From contig CBDCVG010000030.1 of the NCBI GenBank assembly GCA_965222765.1, positions 1-64,000 of the forward strand: a DNA stretch of 64,000 bases. The letters run 5' to 3'. The DNA is from Caldora sp965222765 (lineage in GTDB: Bacteria; Cyanobacteriota; Cyanobacteriia; Cyanobacteriales; Coleofasciculaceae). Position 1 is the stretch's first letter; each line of letters starts with the position of its first letter. The position numbers and the translations under genes were made by a program. This document shows, one piece after another, positions 9,132 through 17,064 of the stretch. The notes under the pieces were generated by a model. The model made no database searches. It worked only from the letters and a program-made list of their open reading frames with translations, and was not told the DNA's origin.

Positions 9132-10202
9132 TACACAAAATTAATTGCCTATTTTAGTAATAATAATATATCCTTAGATAAAAGAAGGCAAAATGGTGAT
9201 TCATATGAGATTTATTAGAGAATTAAATGCCGAAACAAAAAAGCTTTTAGAAAGAATAAGTTGGCAAAGTAAATTTCCTCAAGTGAGAGACAGAGCAAAA
9301 TGTATACTGTTGAGTCATCAAAAATTTTCTATTAACGAATTAGCGTCAATATTTAGAGTTAATAGAAAAACTATATATAATTGGTTGACTAGGTGGGAAG
9401 ATCAACAATTAAAAGGAATCTACAATCAAAAAGGTAGGGGCAGAAAATCCAAGTTAAATCAGGAGCAAAAACAGCAAGTAAAAAACTGGGTTAAATCTGA
9501 ACCCAAAAGCCTCAAAAAAGTTAAACTTAAAATCAGTAAAGAATGGTCAATAGACGTAAGTAAAGAAACAATAAAAAGAATTATAAAAAAGTTGGACATG
9601 AAATGGAAAAGAATGAAGAGAGGAATGAGTAAAATCCCTGATGAGTGGGAGTTAGAGGTGAAACTGCCTAGACTAGAAGAGCTAAAAGAGCAAGCTAAAA
9701 AAGGAGAAATTAACTTAAGATATTTAGATGAAAGTGGATTTTCTTTGAAGCCAGATATTCCTTACGGATGGCAAGAAAAGTTAGAAAGAATAATTCTTAA
9801 GAGTTGCCAAAGTAAAAGAATAAATGTTCTGGGATTAATGGGATGTGAAAATCAATTAGATTACGAAATACATCAGGGTACAATTGACAGTGAAATTGTC
9901 ATTAACTTTTTAGATAATTATAGTAAAGATTTAAGAAAAATTACTGTTGTAGTTATGGATCAAGCTTCAATCCATACAAGCGATAAAATACTCGAAAAAT
10001 TAGAAGAATGGAAAGCCAAAAAATTAGAGATATTTTGGTTGCCAACTTACTCGCCAAAGCATAACTTAATCGAAATTCTCTGGAAATTTATTAAGTATGA
10101 GTGGATTGAAATTGATGCTTACGAAAACTGGGACAGTTTTCTTAAATATCTCAAAAAAGTGCTTGACAATTTTGGTGAAGAATATGTAATTAATTTTGTG
10201 TA
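9132..10202 (+). mobile_element. IS630-family insertion sequence, complete
   Basis: The element is about 1.07 kb and is bounded by perfect 15-bp inverted repeats: TACACAAAATTAATT at 9132-9146 and its complement at 10188-10202. Each outer end reads TA, fitting IS630 insertion at and duplication of a TA dinucleotide. One intact transposase fills it, and its stop codon overlaps the right terminal repeat. The composition is far more AT-rich than the flanks, a sign of recent arrival. Confidence 0.9.
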
Positions 10203-10203
10203 G
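9193..10203 (+). CDS. IS630-family transposase
   Basis: The 336-residue transposase has an N-terminal helix-turn-helix region (about residues 45-75, SINELASIFRVNRKTIYNW), a second HTH-like region, and a DDE catalytic domain. Asp179 lies in YLDESGF, Asp256 in VVMDQASIH and Glu294 in HNLIEILWKF. All three are present and the frame is intact, so the element is probably active. The ATG at 9193 has a purine-rich stretch upstream (AAGAAGG); a start at the ATG at 9205 is also possible. The Lys- and Asn-rich composition differs from that of host genes. Confidence 0.95.
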   Translation: MVIHMRFIRELNAETKKLLERISWQSKFPQVRDRAKCILLSHQKFSINELASIFRVNRKTIYNWLTRWEDQQLKGIYNQKGRGRKSKLNQEQKQQVKNWVKSEPKSLKKVKLKISKEWSIDVSKETIKRIIKKLDMKWKRMKRGMSKIPDEWELEVKLPRLEELKEQAKKGEINLRYLDESGFSLKPDIPYGWQEKLERIILKSCQSKRINVLGLMGCENQLDYEIHQGTIDSEIVINFLDNYSKDLRKITVVVMDQASIHTSDKILEKLEEWKAKKLEIFWLPTYSPKHNLIEILWKFIKYEWIEIDAYENWDSFLKYLKKVLDNFGEEYVINFV

Positions 10204-10433
10204 GTGCTTATGATCTAATTATAGCAAAAAATCGTGGCGATAGCGCAAGCACTGCTGCAAGCAGATCATAACAAAATAGGTGTTAGGTGGTAGGTATTAG
10301 GTGGTAGGTGTTAGGTGTTAGGAAATTTCCCAAGTCGGTGCAAAGAAATTGAGCCCATCGATGCAATTTCCTTGGACTTGTTTGGCTTGCCATAGGATAG
10401 AAAGCCTCGTCACCGCACGGCTTCCACACTTAT
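10204..10433. other. repeat-rich spacer after the IS
   Basis: The spacer has a GCGATAGCGCAAGC repeat at about 10236 (also near 4435) and an imperfect TTAGGTG heptamer array at about 10280-10321. I see no gene. Confidence 0.6.
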
Positions 10434-11282
10434 TCAGCAATCCCTAGATATCAAGCTTTTCTCAATTTGAGCTGCCTGTTTGATAGGGTCAAGCAATGAT
10501 AGAGGTAGATGCAGCATATTCAGTTGGGTACTGCTGGGACTTTTACCATCAGGACTTGGTCCGTGGTAATCGCTACCACCTGTGATTAATAAGCCATATT
10601 CTTCACCTAATGCTTTTAGATGTCTCATCTCCTTGGGAGTATGGCTCGGATGATAAACTTCAATTCCCATCAAACCAGCATCAACTAGTTCCTTAAGCAC
10701 CTCCTCAACTTCACCACCTCGGAAAAGGTAGGGATGCGCCCACACTGGTACACCACCGCAATTGCGTAACAAATCAATACCCTCATAAATTGAGAATTTC
10801 TCATAGTGTACATAGGCAGGTTGGTCATCTCCTAGCAGTAAATTGAAAGCTTCACGAATAGATGGGACATGACCTGCTTTAACTAAAGCTTTAGCTAGAT
10901 GAGGACGAGCCAATGCCATACCTTTGCCTAGTTCTGGTAGTTCAATGGGATAGCCTAGTGCTTCGAGGTTAGCAACCATTTGGTAGGCTCTGCGTTTACG
11001 TCCCTCTAAGCGTTCAGATAAAGGAGCACTGAGTTGCTCAGCATCTGGGTAAAAACCCAGGATATGGAGAGAGCGATTATTATGAACAGTACTCAATTCT
11101 ACACCAGGCACAATTTCCAGGTCGTAAGCTTGGGCAGTTGCGATCGCTTCAGACCAGCCAGAAACTGTATCATGATCAGTAATTGCTAAGGCAGATACTC
11201 CAGCTTTAGCCGCAGCTTCAACAAGTTTGCTCGGGGTTAGAGTGCCATCAGAGCAGGTAGTGTGACAGTGTAGTTCTAGCAT
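10434..11282 (-). CDS. PHP-domain phosphoesterase (RNase AM / nucleotidase type)
   Basis: The product is 282 residues when started at MLELHCHT. PHP proteins are metal-dependent phosphoesterases; this single-domain form resembles the YciV/TrpH group that removes 5' nucleotides from short RNAs and 3',5'-bisphosphates. The metal-binding motifs are visible: HCHTTCSDG at the N-terminus, ITDHDT, PGVELS, the WAHPYL motif and GGSDYHG near the end. The frame continues 20 codons upstream to 11342, but that part is not PHP-like, so the ATG at 11282 was preferred. It stands alone on the minus strand with the glutaminyl cyclase gene about 95 bases upstream. Confidence 0.88.
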   Translation of the reverse strand: MLELHCHTTCSDGTLTPSKLVEAAAKAGVSALAITDHDTVSGWSEAIATAQAYDLEIVPGVELSTVHNNRSLHILGFYPDAEQLSAPLSERLEGRKRRAYQMVANLEALGYPIELPELGKGMALARPHLAKALVKAGHVPSIREAFNLLLGDDQPAYVHYEKFSIYEGIDLLRNCGGVPVWAHPYLFRGGEVEEVLKELVDAGLMGIEVYHPSHTPKEMRHLKALGEEYGLLITGGSDYHGPSPDGKSPSSTQLNMLHLPLSLLDPIKQAAQIEKSLISRDC

Positions 11283-11376
11283 TTTTTTATCTGTTCCGAT
11301 TGACCCAAGGCAGAAGGCAGAAGAATTTTCCTTAGTCCCCAATTAACAATTAGCCATTAGCAATTCTCAATTCTCC

Positions 11377-12192
11377 TTAATTGCTAACCAGCTTAATTTC
11401 AAATAATTTCGGCCATAGCTTCCCCGTGACAAAAAGTCGATCTCCTAGTTCATCATAAGCAATGCCATTGAGTACATCTTCTGAGCCGTATGAAGAGAGC
11501 TGAGATTGACTTTCAAGCAATCCGGTTAGATCAATCCAACTCAAAACACGACCCGTTTGGGGGGAAATACGGGCAATGAGGTCAGTTTGCCACACATTGG
11601 CGAAGATTTCACCGTTGATGTACTCTAATTCGTTAAGGTTTGTTACAGGCTTCTCTTGGTATTGGACTTGGATGCTGCCAATTTCCTCGAATGTGTCTGG
11701 ATTAAGAAAATACAGAGTATCTGTACCATCACTCATAATCAGGCGCTTGGTATCGTGGGTAATACCCCAACCTTCAGTGCGGTAAGTAAACTCCCTTAGT
11801 TTCTCAAAGGTTTCGGGGTTATAAACAAAACCTGTTTGGGAAGTCCAAGTTAGTTGGATAATACGCTTCTGCCACAGAGTTATTCCTTCACCAAAGTAGC
11901 GCCTATTCAAGGGATGAATTTGCAAAACTTTGCCAGTTTCTAACTCTACTCGACGCAGAGACGACTTGCCCCGCAAACCTGTGCCTTCATATAATACGCC
12001 ATCGTGGTAAATCAAACCTTGGGTAAAAGCTTCTCGGTCGTGGGGGTAAGTTTTAACAATGCTGTAAGTGTAAATTGGTGTCTGTGACTGTTGCTCAAGA
12101 GAGGCTGAGGTTTGTGCCTTCTGTCCGTAAAACCAAAACATGCCTATGGCTAGAGAAATTGTTACAACTAGAGCGATAAGGATTTTGCGCAT
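11377..12192 (-). CDS. glutaminyl-peptide cyclotransferase (plant/bacterial propeller type)
   Basis: The enzyme converts N-terminal glutamine of peptides to pyroglutamate. The 271-residue product has an N-terminal membrane or signal segment (ILIALVVTISLAIGMFWF) followed by the five-bladed propeller family pattern: FTQGLIYHDGVLYEGTGLRG, FGEGITLW, TEGWGIT, ISDG-like MSDGTD, NELEYINGEIFANVW and LNGIAYD. These motifs match the papaya-type glutaminyl cyclase family rather than the animal zinc enzyme. The protein is probably periplasmic or membrane-anchored. The start at MRKILIAL gives a normal signal peptide. Confidence 0.9.
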   Translation of the reverse strand: MRKILIALVVTISLAIGMFWFYGQKAQTSASLEQQSQTPIYTYSIVKTYPHDREAFTQGLIYHDGVLYEGTGLRGKSSLRRVELETGKVLQIHPLNRRYFGEGITLWQKRIIQLTWTSQTGFVYNPETFEKLREFTYRTEGWGITHDTKRLIMSDGTDTLYFLNPDTFEEIGSIQVQYQEKPVTNLNELEYINGEIFANVWQTDLIARISPQTGRVLSWIDLTGLLESQSQLSSYGSEDVLNGIAYDELGDRLFVTGKLWPKLFEIKLVSN

Positions 12193-12245
12193 TGTAGTAT
12201 CACTCCTTAAGCTCTATTAATGACAGAATTCTACATTCTTAATTA

Positions 12246-13538
12246 TTAATTATTAATTATTTTTGGTTCTTCCGTTAATGGCAAAAAGAAAATGGTAGCC
12301 ATTCCCGGAATTGTCAATAAAAACACAACCACAAAAAAGAGTGGATAACTCAGGGATTTCTGAAGAAAACCGCTAACCATTCCAGGAACCATCATTCCTA
12401 ATGCCATAATTCCCGTTGAAATAGCATAATGGGAAGTTTTATATTCGCCTTTAGCAATGTGCATTAAATAAACCATAAATGAAGTGAACCCTAATCCATA
12501 GCCGAATTGCTCTAAGGATACCAGAGGATAGACGAACTCTATGGGCGGCTGATTATAAGCCATATACACATAAAATAAATCAGGTAAATTTAAAGCTAGT
12601 GCTAAGGGGAAAATTGTCTTTTTTAAGCCAAATTTGGAAACAATTGCGCCGCCAATAATGCCACCAACAATTAGGGATATCACTCCAAAAGTACCATATA
12701 TTACCCCTACATTAGAAGTAGTTAGTCCTAATCCACCCTCGCTTGTTGGATCTAACAAAAATGGATTCACTAATTTAACTAGCATAGCTTCTCCAAATCG
12801 GTATAGCAAGACAAAAGCTAAGATTGCCGTAATTTTAGGTTGTTGAAAGTAGGATGAGATAATGTTTGCAAAAGGAATTTGACCACGCTCTTCCGTTCCT
12901 TGATTTTTAGTATCAGTATCTGGAAACGGTAAAATAAAGCGATGGTAAACAAAAATGATACCAAAAATTACCGCAGCAATGGTAAGGGTAAGTGACCAGC
13001 TTAAAGGAATATTGTTTAAGTTTTCTTCCAGCTGACCGGCAAAAATTACTAGCCCTCCTGTGCCAAAAATAACGGCCATTCGATAAAAAACTGAGCGAAT
13101 TCCCGCATAAAAAGCTTGTTGTTCTGGACTTAGAGCCAGCATATAAAATCCATCAGTGGCAATATCATGAGTTGCAGAAATAAATGCACCGATGGTAAAG
13201 ATAAATAAAGAGGTAAAAAAGAAATAGGGCAGCTGTAAAGAGAAAGCTGCCGCTCCCAAACAAAACATCATAGCGATTTGAGTATAAATCACCCAATTGC
13301 GCTTGGTCGAGTAAATATCTACAAAAGGTCCCCAGAGCATTTTGATCACCCAAGGCAAGTAAAGTAAACTTGTCCAAAAGGCGATTTGAGTATTGTCAAT
13401 ACCCATCTTTTTGTACATAATCACCGAAACACCATTGATGAGAATGTAAGGCAGTCCTTCGGCAAAATACAGGGTGGGAATAATCCACCAAGGATTCTGA
13501 TATTTTATTTTGTCTGAAGGTATATTATCTGAAGTCAT
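12246..13538 (-). CDS. AmpG-like MFS permease
   Basis: The 430-residue protein has about twelve hydrophobic segments and the N-terminal pattern PTLYFAEGLPYILINGVSVIMYKKMG, followed by the ATHDIATDGFYM motif of the AmpG/SLC33 branch of the major facilitator superfamily. AmpG itself imports muropeptides for cell-wall recycling, but cyanobacterial relatives have no assigned substrate. It sits at the inner membrane. It is preceded by a repeat-rich gap and followed on the same strand by the glutaminyl cyclase gene. The substrate is not predictable here. Confidence 0.85.
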   Translation of the reverse strand: MTSDNIPSDKIKYQNPWWIIPTLYFAEGLPYILINGVSVIMYKKMGIDNTQIAFWTSLLYLPWVIKMLWGPFVDIYSTKRNWVIYTQIAMMFCLGAAAFSLQLPYFFFTSLFIFTIGAFISATHDIATDGFYMLALSPEQQAFYAGIRSVFYRMAVIFGTGGLVIFAGQLEENLNNIPLSWSLTLTIAAVIFGIIFVYHRFILPFPDTDTKNQGTEERGQIPFANIISSYFQQPKITAILAFVLLYRFGEAMLVKLVNPFLLDPTSEGGLGLTTSNVGVIYGTFGVISLIVGGIIGGAIVSKFGLKKTIFPLALALNLPDLFYVYMAYNQPPIEFVYPLVSLEQFGYGLGFTSFMVYLMHIAKGEYKTSHYAISTGIMALGMMVPGMVSGFLQKSLSYPLFFVVVFLLTIPGMATIFFLPLTEEPKIINN

Positions 13539-13589
13539 GTTGATTGTTGATGTTGATTGCTTGGGAAAAATGGGAGCCTTAATGAGAAA

Positions 13590-13700
13590 CTAGTGCCGCT
13601 GCGCGGAATTAAGAATTAAGAATTAAGAATTAAGAATGCTTATAGAGTAAGGATTCTATCACTCTCAAACTGGTCAGTTACTTCTGTCGCACTGCACTAG
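13590..13700. repeat. 111-bp MITE-like repeat, copy 1
   Basis: The unit starts CTAGTGCCGCTGCGCGG and ends GCACTAG, so the outer 7 bases are inverted repeats. It contains an AATTAAG heptamer array. A same-orientation copy of identical length lies at 14833-14943, so the two bracket the ATPase and UPF0367 genes. Confidence 0.85.
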
Positions 13701-13807
13701 ATCATTCGTTAATTGATATTTTCGAGAAATACTCTTCCTTGGATAGGTTGGTTCAAGCATACTATTCCCAAACAACAAACAACAAATGACAAATGACAAA
13801 TGACAAC

Positions 13808-14500
13808 TTAATTTGGCTGTTGCATAAGTCGCTGTTTCAACTGTTCTGGAGCCCCCCTGTCAATCACCCGACCTTTTTCTAATAAGAAGGCTCCATCACA
13901 ATAGTCCAACTCATCAAAGCGGTGGGTCACCCACAGTGCTGTTAGGCCACGACTTTTGACTAAATTTCGCACTTGTGCTACCAAGTCCAGTTGAGTATCT
14001 GGATCTAATAGAGCAGTAGGTTCATCCAATAGTAAGATTTCGCACTGGCGAGCAATTGCACCAGCAATAGCAATACGCTGCTTCTGTCCACCGCTTAGGG
14101 CATAGATTGGGCGTCGTTGTAAAAGTTGCAGATTCACTGCTGCTAAGGCCTCATTAACCCGCGCCTGCACCTGGGAAAGGGAGAGCTTTTCCTCCACTAG
14201 ACCAAAAGCTACATCTGCACCTACTGTAGGCATTACTAACTGATGATCTGGATTTTGGAAGACAAAACCTACTGGTCCAGAAATCTGAATCTCCCCTGAT
14301 TGGGGCTGCAATAACCCCACCAGCAATCTCAGTAACGTTGATTTCCCACTACCATTTGTCCCCAAAAGCATCCAAAATTCACCTTTGGGAACATCCAAAG
14401 AACAAGATTGCAAAACAGATGCTCCCTGAGGCCAGCGGAAGCACAAATCTCGCACCTTAATTGCCGCTTGAGTCATTGCCTCAGTTGCCCCTGTATTCAT
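13808..14500 (-). CDS. ABC transporter ATP-binding protein, CbiO/EcfA-like
   Basis: The 230-residue ATPase has Walker A GTNGSGKST, the Q-loop VFQNPDHQL that is characteristic of the ECF/CbiO cation-and-vitamin transporter group, the signature LSGGQKQR, Walker B LLLDEP and the H-loop THR. It would energise uptake of a metal or vitamin. No membrane or substrate-binding subunit is adjacent, so the partner is encoded elsewhere. The start at 14500 overlaps the stop of the upstream UPF0367 gene as ATGA, indicating translational coupling; an internal ATG at 14476 is the alternative. Confidence 0.9.
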   Translation of the reverse strand: MNTGATEAMTQAAIKVRDLCFRWPQGASVLQSCSLDVPKGEFWMLLGTNGSGKSTLLRLLVGLLQPQSGEIQISGPVGFVFQNPDHQLVMPTVGADVAFGLVEEKLSLSQVQARVNEALAAVNLQLLQRRPIYALSGGQKQRIAIAGAIARQCEILLLDEPTALLDPDTQLDLVAQVRNLVKSRGLTALWVTHRFDELDYCDGAFLLEKGRVIDRGAPEQLKQRLMQQPN

Positions 14501-14763
14501 TCAGCCATAGCGAAGAAACCGGGTGTACGCCCTGTTCCTGCTGCACCCGACTTCTGAGAAATCACGACTGCACTGATCTGATCACTGAGAACACCAACTT
14601 TTTTCTCTGGCTGGTGATCACAGGTTAATTCCAGTATTTGATTACTCTGGGAGCCCATAGCTGTAATAATTTTTTGGTAGAGCGATTCGGCCTCTTCTGC
14701 TGACTTCCGTTGGACAGACAGCGGAACGGGTGTATTTTTCAAAGTTAAGTCAATGGTGAACAT
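14497..14763 (-). CDS. UPF0367 family protein
   Basis: This 88-residue protein matches the cyanobacterial UPF0367 family: MFTIDLTLKNTPVPLSVQRK at the start, LELTCD.QPEKKV in the middle, and a QKSGAAGTGRTPGFFA end. The function is unknown. It overlaps the downstream ATPase by 4 bases, so the two are co-translated. It contains no signal peptide or membrane segment. Confidence 0.88.
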   Translation of the reverse strand: MFTIDLTLKNTPVPLSVQRKSAEEAESLYQKIITAMGSQSNQILELTCDHQPEKKVGVLSDQISAVVISQKSGAAGTGRTPGFFAMAE

Positions 14764-14832
14764 GCGGTGTCAAGCAGTAAGCCTTCTATAAATGTGTTTC
14801 TCTTTACTATCTTAATGACCAGTGACCAGTGA

Positions 14833-14943
14833 CTAGTACTGCTGCGCGGAATTAAGAATTAAGAATTAAGAATTAAGAATGCTTATAGAGTAAGGATTCT
14901 ATCAATCTCAAACTGGTGGGTTATTTCCGCTGCGCTGCACTAG
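14833..14943. repeat. 111-bp MITE-like repeat, copy 2
   Basis: It has the same length and orientation as the copy at 13590-13700, with roughly a dozen substitutions, most of them in the right third. It starts CTAGTACTGCTGCGCGG and ends GCACTAG. A reversed fragment of the same unit is at about 30376-30413. Confidence 0.85.
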
Positions 14944-14989
14944 TTTTTGAAGAACGCCCCACAGCTGACGCACTACCCTCGATGAAGGC

Positions 14990-15050
14990 AAGAAACAAAC
15001 AAATCCTCTTCCCTTCTGCCTCCTGCCCTCTGCCTCCTGCCTTATTTCTT
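14990..15050. repeat. AAGAAAC hairpin repeat with pyrimidine-rich core
   Basis: The sequence begins AAGAAACAA and ends TTATTTCTT, enclosing repeats of CCTCCTGCC and CCTTCTGCC. Related units lie at 33072-33160 (reverse orientation) and 38770-38833. Confidence 0.6.
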
Positions 15051-15223
15051 CAGAGCAGATAGTGGCAATTTGTAAAACTTTCACTTAACATAATTATAAA
15101 TAGTAAAGAAAAGTAAACTTTCCTTACAATTGAGCCAAATATAAAATTTTTGGGCTCAGCCAGTAAATTGGCAGGAATGATAACTTATCTTCTGCACTTA
15201 ATAAATACTTGGAGAAAATTGCT

Positions 15224-16282
15224 ATGACCATAGCACTAGGTCAAGCGCCAAGTCAGAGAGGATGGTTCGACGTCCTTGACGACTGGCTCAAACGAGACCG
15301 TTTCGTCTTCGTCGGCTGGTCCGGTCTGCTACTATTCCCCTGTGCCTTCCTGGCTCTGGGAGGCTGGCTCACCGGCACTACCTTTGTCACCTCTTGGTAC
15401 ACCCACGGTTTGGCTTCCTCCTACCTGGAAGGTTGCAACTTCCTCACCGTGGCAGTATCAAGCCCTGCTGACAGCATGGGTCACTCCCTGCTCTTCCTCT
15501 GGGGACCCGAAGCTCAAGGTAACTTCACCCGTTGGTGCCAACTCGGAGGTCTTTGGACTTTCGTCGCCCTTCATGGTGCTTTTGCCTTAATCGGTTTCAT
15601 GCTCCGGCAATTTGAAATCGCCCGCTTGATCGGACTGCGTCCTTATAACGCTATTGCCTTCTCCGCACCGATTGCGGTCTTTGTCAGCGTCTTCTTGATG
15701 TATCCTTTGGGACAATCTAGCTGGTTCTTTGCACCCAGCTTTGGGGTAGCAGCAATTTTCCGCTTCCTATTGTTCCTGCAAGGGTTCCACAACTGGACTC
15801 TCAATCCCTTCCACATGATGGGAGTAGCTGGGGTCTTAGGTGGAGCTTTATTGTGTGCTATCCACGGAGCAACTGTGGAGAACACCTTATATCAAGACGA
15901 TGACAAATCGAACACCTTTGGAGCATTCAGCCCCACCCAAGCAGAAGAGACTTACTCCATGGTGACGGCTAACCGTTTCTGGTCACAAATATTTGGTATT
16001 GCGTTCTCCAACAAGCGTTGGTTGCACTTCTTCATGCTGTTTGTGCCAGTAACCGGCTTGTGGATGAGTGCAGTAGGGATTGTGGGATTAGCTCTGAACC
16101 TGAGGGCATATGACTTTGTATCCCAAGAAATCCGTGCAGCAGAAGACCCAGAGTTTGAAACGTTCTATACCAAGAACATTCTGCTCAATGAGGGAGTGAG
16201 AGCTTGGATGGCTCCTCAAGACCAACCTCATGAGCACTTTGAGTTCCCTGAGGAAGTTCTTCCTCGCGGTAACGCTCTGTAA
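15224..16282 (+). CDS. psbD: photosystem II reaction-centre protein D2 (stand-alone copy)
   Basis: D2 pairs with D1 in the thylakoid photosystem II core and binds P680 chlorophyll, pheophytin and QA. The 352-residue product is full length and strictly conserved. Tyr160 (TyrD), His189, His197 (chlorophyll ligand), His214 and His268 (QA/non-heme iron ligands) are all at canonical positions. The start is the ATG at 15224, with GGAG just upstream; the in-frame TTG at 15209 is discarded. psbC does not follow: a terminator comes about 100 bases after the stop. In cyanobacteria one psbD overlaps psbC and a second copy stands alone, so this is probably psbDII, often light-stress induced. Confidence 0.98.
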   Translation: MTIALGQAPSQRGWFDVLDDWLKRDRFVFVGWSGLLLFPCAFLALGGWLTGTTFVTSWYTHGLASSYLEGCNFLTVAVSSPADSMGHSLLFLWGPEAQGNFTRWCQLGGLWTFVALHGAFALIGFMLRQFEIARLIGLRPYNAIAFSAPIAVFVSVFLMYPLGQSSWFFAPSFGVAAIFRFLLFLQGFHNWTLNPFHMMGVAGVLGGALLCAIHGATVENTLYQDDDKSNTFGAFSPTQAEETYSMVTANRFWSQIFGIAFSNKRWLHFFMLFVPVTGLWMSAVGIVGLALNLRAYDFVSQEIRAAEDPEFETFYTKNILLNEGVRAWMAPQDQPHEHFEFPEEVLPRGNAL

Positions 16283-16384
16283 AAATTGTCATTAGTCATT
16301 GGTCATTCGTTATTAGTCATTGGTCATTATTAAAAAGGACACAGGATTAATAACATAAGAACAAAAGAACTAATAAAAACTTTG

Positions 16385-16414
16385 TACCTCTGCTATTGAG
16401 CAGGGGTATTTTTT
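16385..16414 (+). terminator. rho-independent terminator after psbD
   Basis: ACCTCTGCT at 16386-16394 and AGCAGGGGT at 16399-16407 pair around an ATTG loop, followed by a run of six T. It ends the psbD transcript and confirms that psbC is not co-transcribed. Confidence 0.85.
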
Positions 16415-16491
16415 CTCCCCCCAGCTCCCCCGAATCTTTTTGAACACAACTGAGTAAGAATTGCTTATTATGGTTACAGGAGGTGATGCCC

Positions 16492-16563
16492 ATGACAGAC
16501 AGTAGTATGTGCATGGGTCACTTGATTGAAATTAGCCGGCTGTGCGCCGGGGCTGTTCTCTAG
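16492..16563 (+). CDS. possible 23-residue leader peptide
   Basis: This short frame encodes MTDSSMCMGHLIEISRLCAG plus three residues. It is preceded by an almost ideal Shine-Dalgarno, AGGAGGTG at 16478-16485, eight bases before the ATG. It sits at the head of a long structured region that ends at the porin gene. The peptide has two Cys and three Met residues. I know no family for it; it could be an attenuator-type leader peptide or chance. No expression evidence is available here. Confidence 0.4.
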   Translation: MTDSSMCMGHLIEISRLCAGAVL

Positions 16564-16760
16564 CAGTTAGCTCAGTTCTCTTTATTGAGAATATTTAGTT
16601 AATCTGCTGGGCTAGCTCGGAGTTCCTCCCGGCAGTCTGGTTTCAATCAGAAGACCCGCTAGACCGCTCTCACCTCAAGTGTGATGGATTAACCAAAACG
16701 CTTCCCGTGAGAGCGGATAGTATTTGCACACGAAGACCTACTAAAGGATAAAAGAGACTG
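16555..16760 (+). ncRNA. structured RNA or long 5' leader of the porin gene
   Basis: Several helices can form in order. TAGCAG at 16561-16566 pairs with CTGCT at 16604-16608, enclosing a TTCTC/GAGAA hairpin. GGCTAGC at 16610-16616 pairs with GCTAGACC at 16658-16665 with one bulged A, enclosing GGAG/CTCC and TCTG/CAGA hairpins. CCGCTCTCAC at 16664-16673 pairs perfectly with GTGAGAGCGG at 16707-16716. The last two large helices share two bases and so compete. No Rfam family was recognised; it could be a free small RNA or a regulatory leader. Confidence 0.45.
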
Positions 16761-17064
16761 AATAATTGGTAAGTACTAACTGAATTGAATTCCTCAATAA
16801 GCGTCAAAATGACCACCAGTTAAGACTTCTGTCCCATTGCTTTTCCATTCAGTCTGAACGTGATAATATCTCGGTAGCCGAAAGGCTCAATACCTTGAAA
16901 AACAATTGTCTCAAGTTCGGTGTTTGGCTCTGGTTATAAACTCGATACCATATACCGGTAAAAATGAATAAAAATTTATGTGTAGCCGTTAATAAGCAAA
17001 CGGTGTACCATTAATTCCAGAAAGACAATAAAATTCTTTCTACAAAGGTGTGAGGACGAAAAAG

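Larger units (their letters stand above)
14764..15223 (+). promoter_or_regulatory. psbD upstream region with repeats and 5' UTR hairpin
   Basis: This 460-base gap holds the second 111-bp repeat (14833-14943), a pyrimidine-rich hairpin repeat (14990-15050) and the psbD leader. A stem of TGAGCC at 15131-15136 with GGCTCA at 15153-15158 can form in the leader. TTACAAT at 15124-15130 resembles one half of the HLR1 high-light element bound by RpaB, but I cannot see a well-matched second half. GGAG at 15211-15214 is the ribosome binding site for psbD. Confidence 0.5.

Noticed and set aside
15209..15223. TTG start adding five residues to psbD
   Set aside because: The TTG overlaps the GGAG ribosome binding site used by the ATG at 15224, and D2 proteins begin MTIA.
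16540..16580. GTGCGCC near the porin leader considered as a group II intron start
   Set aside because: No domain V motif, reverse transcriptase or maturase is present nearby.
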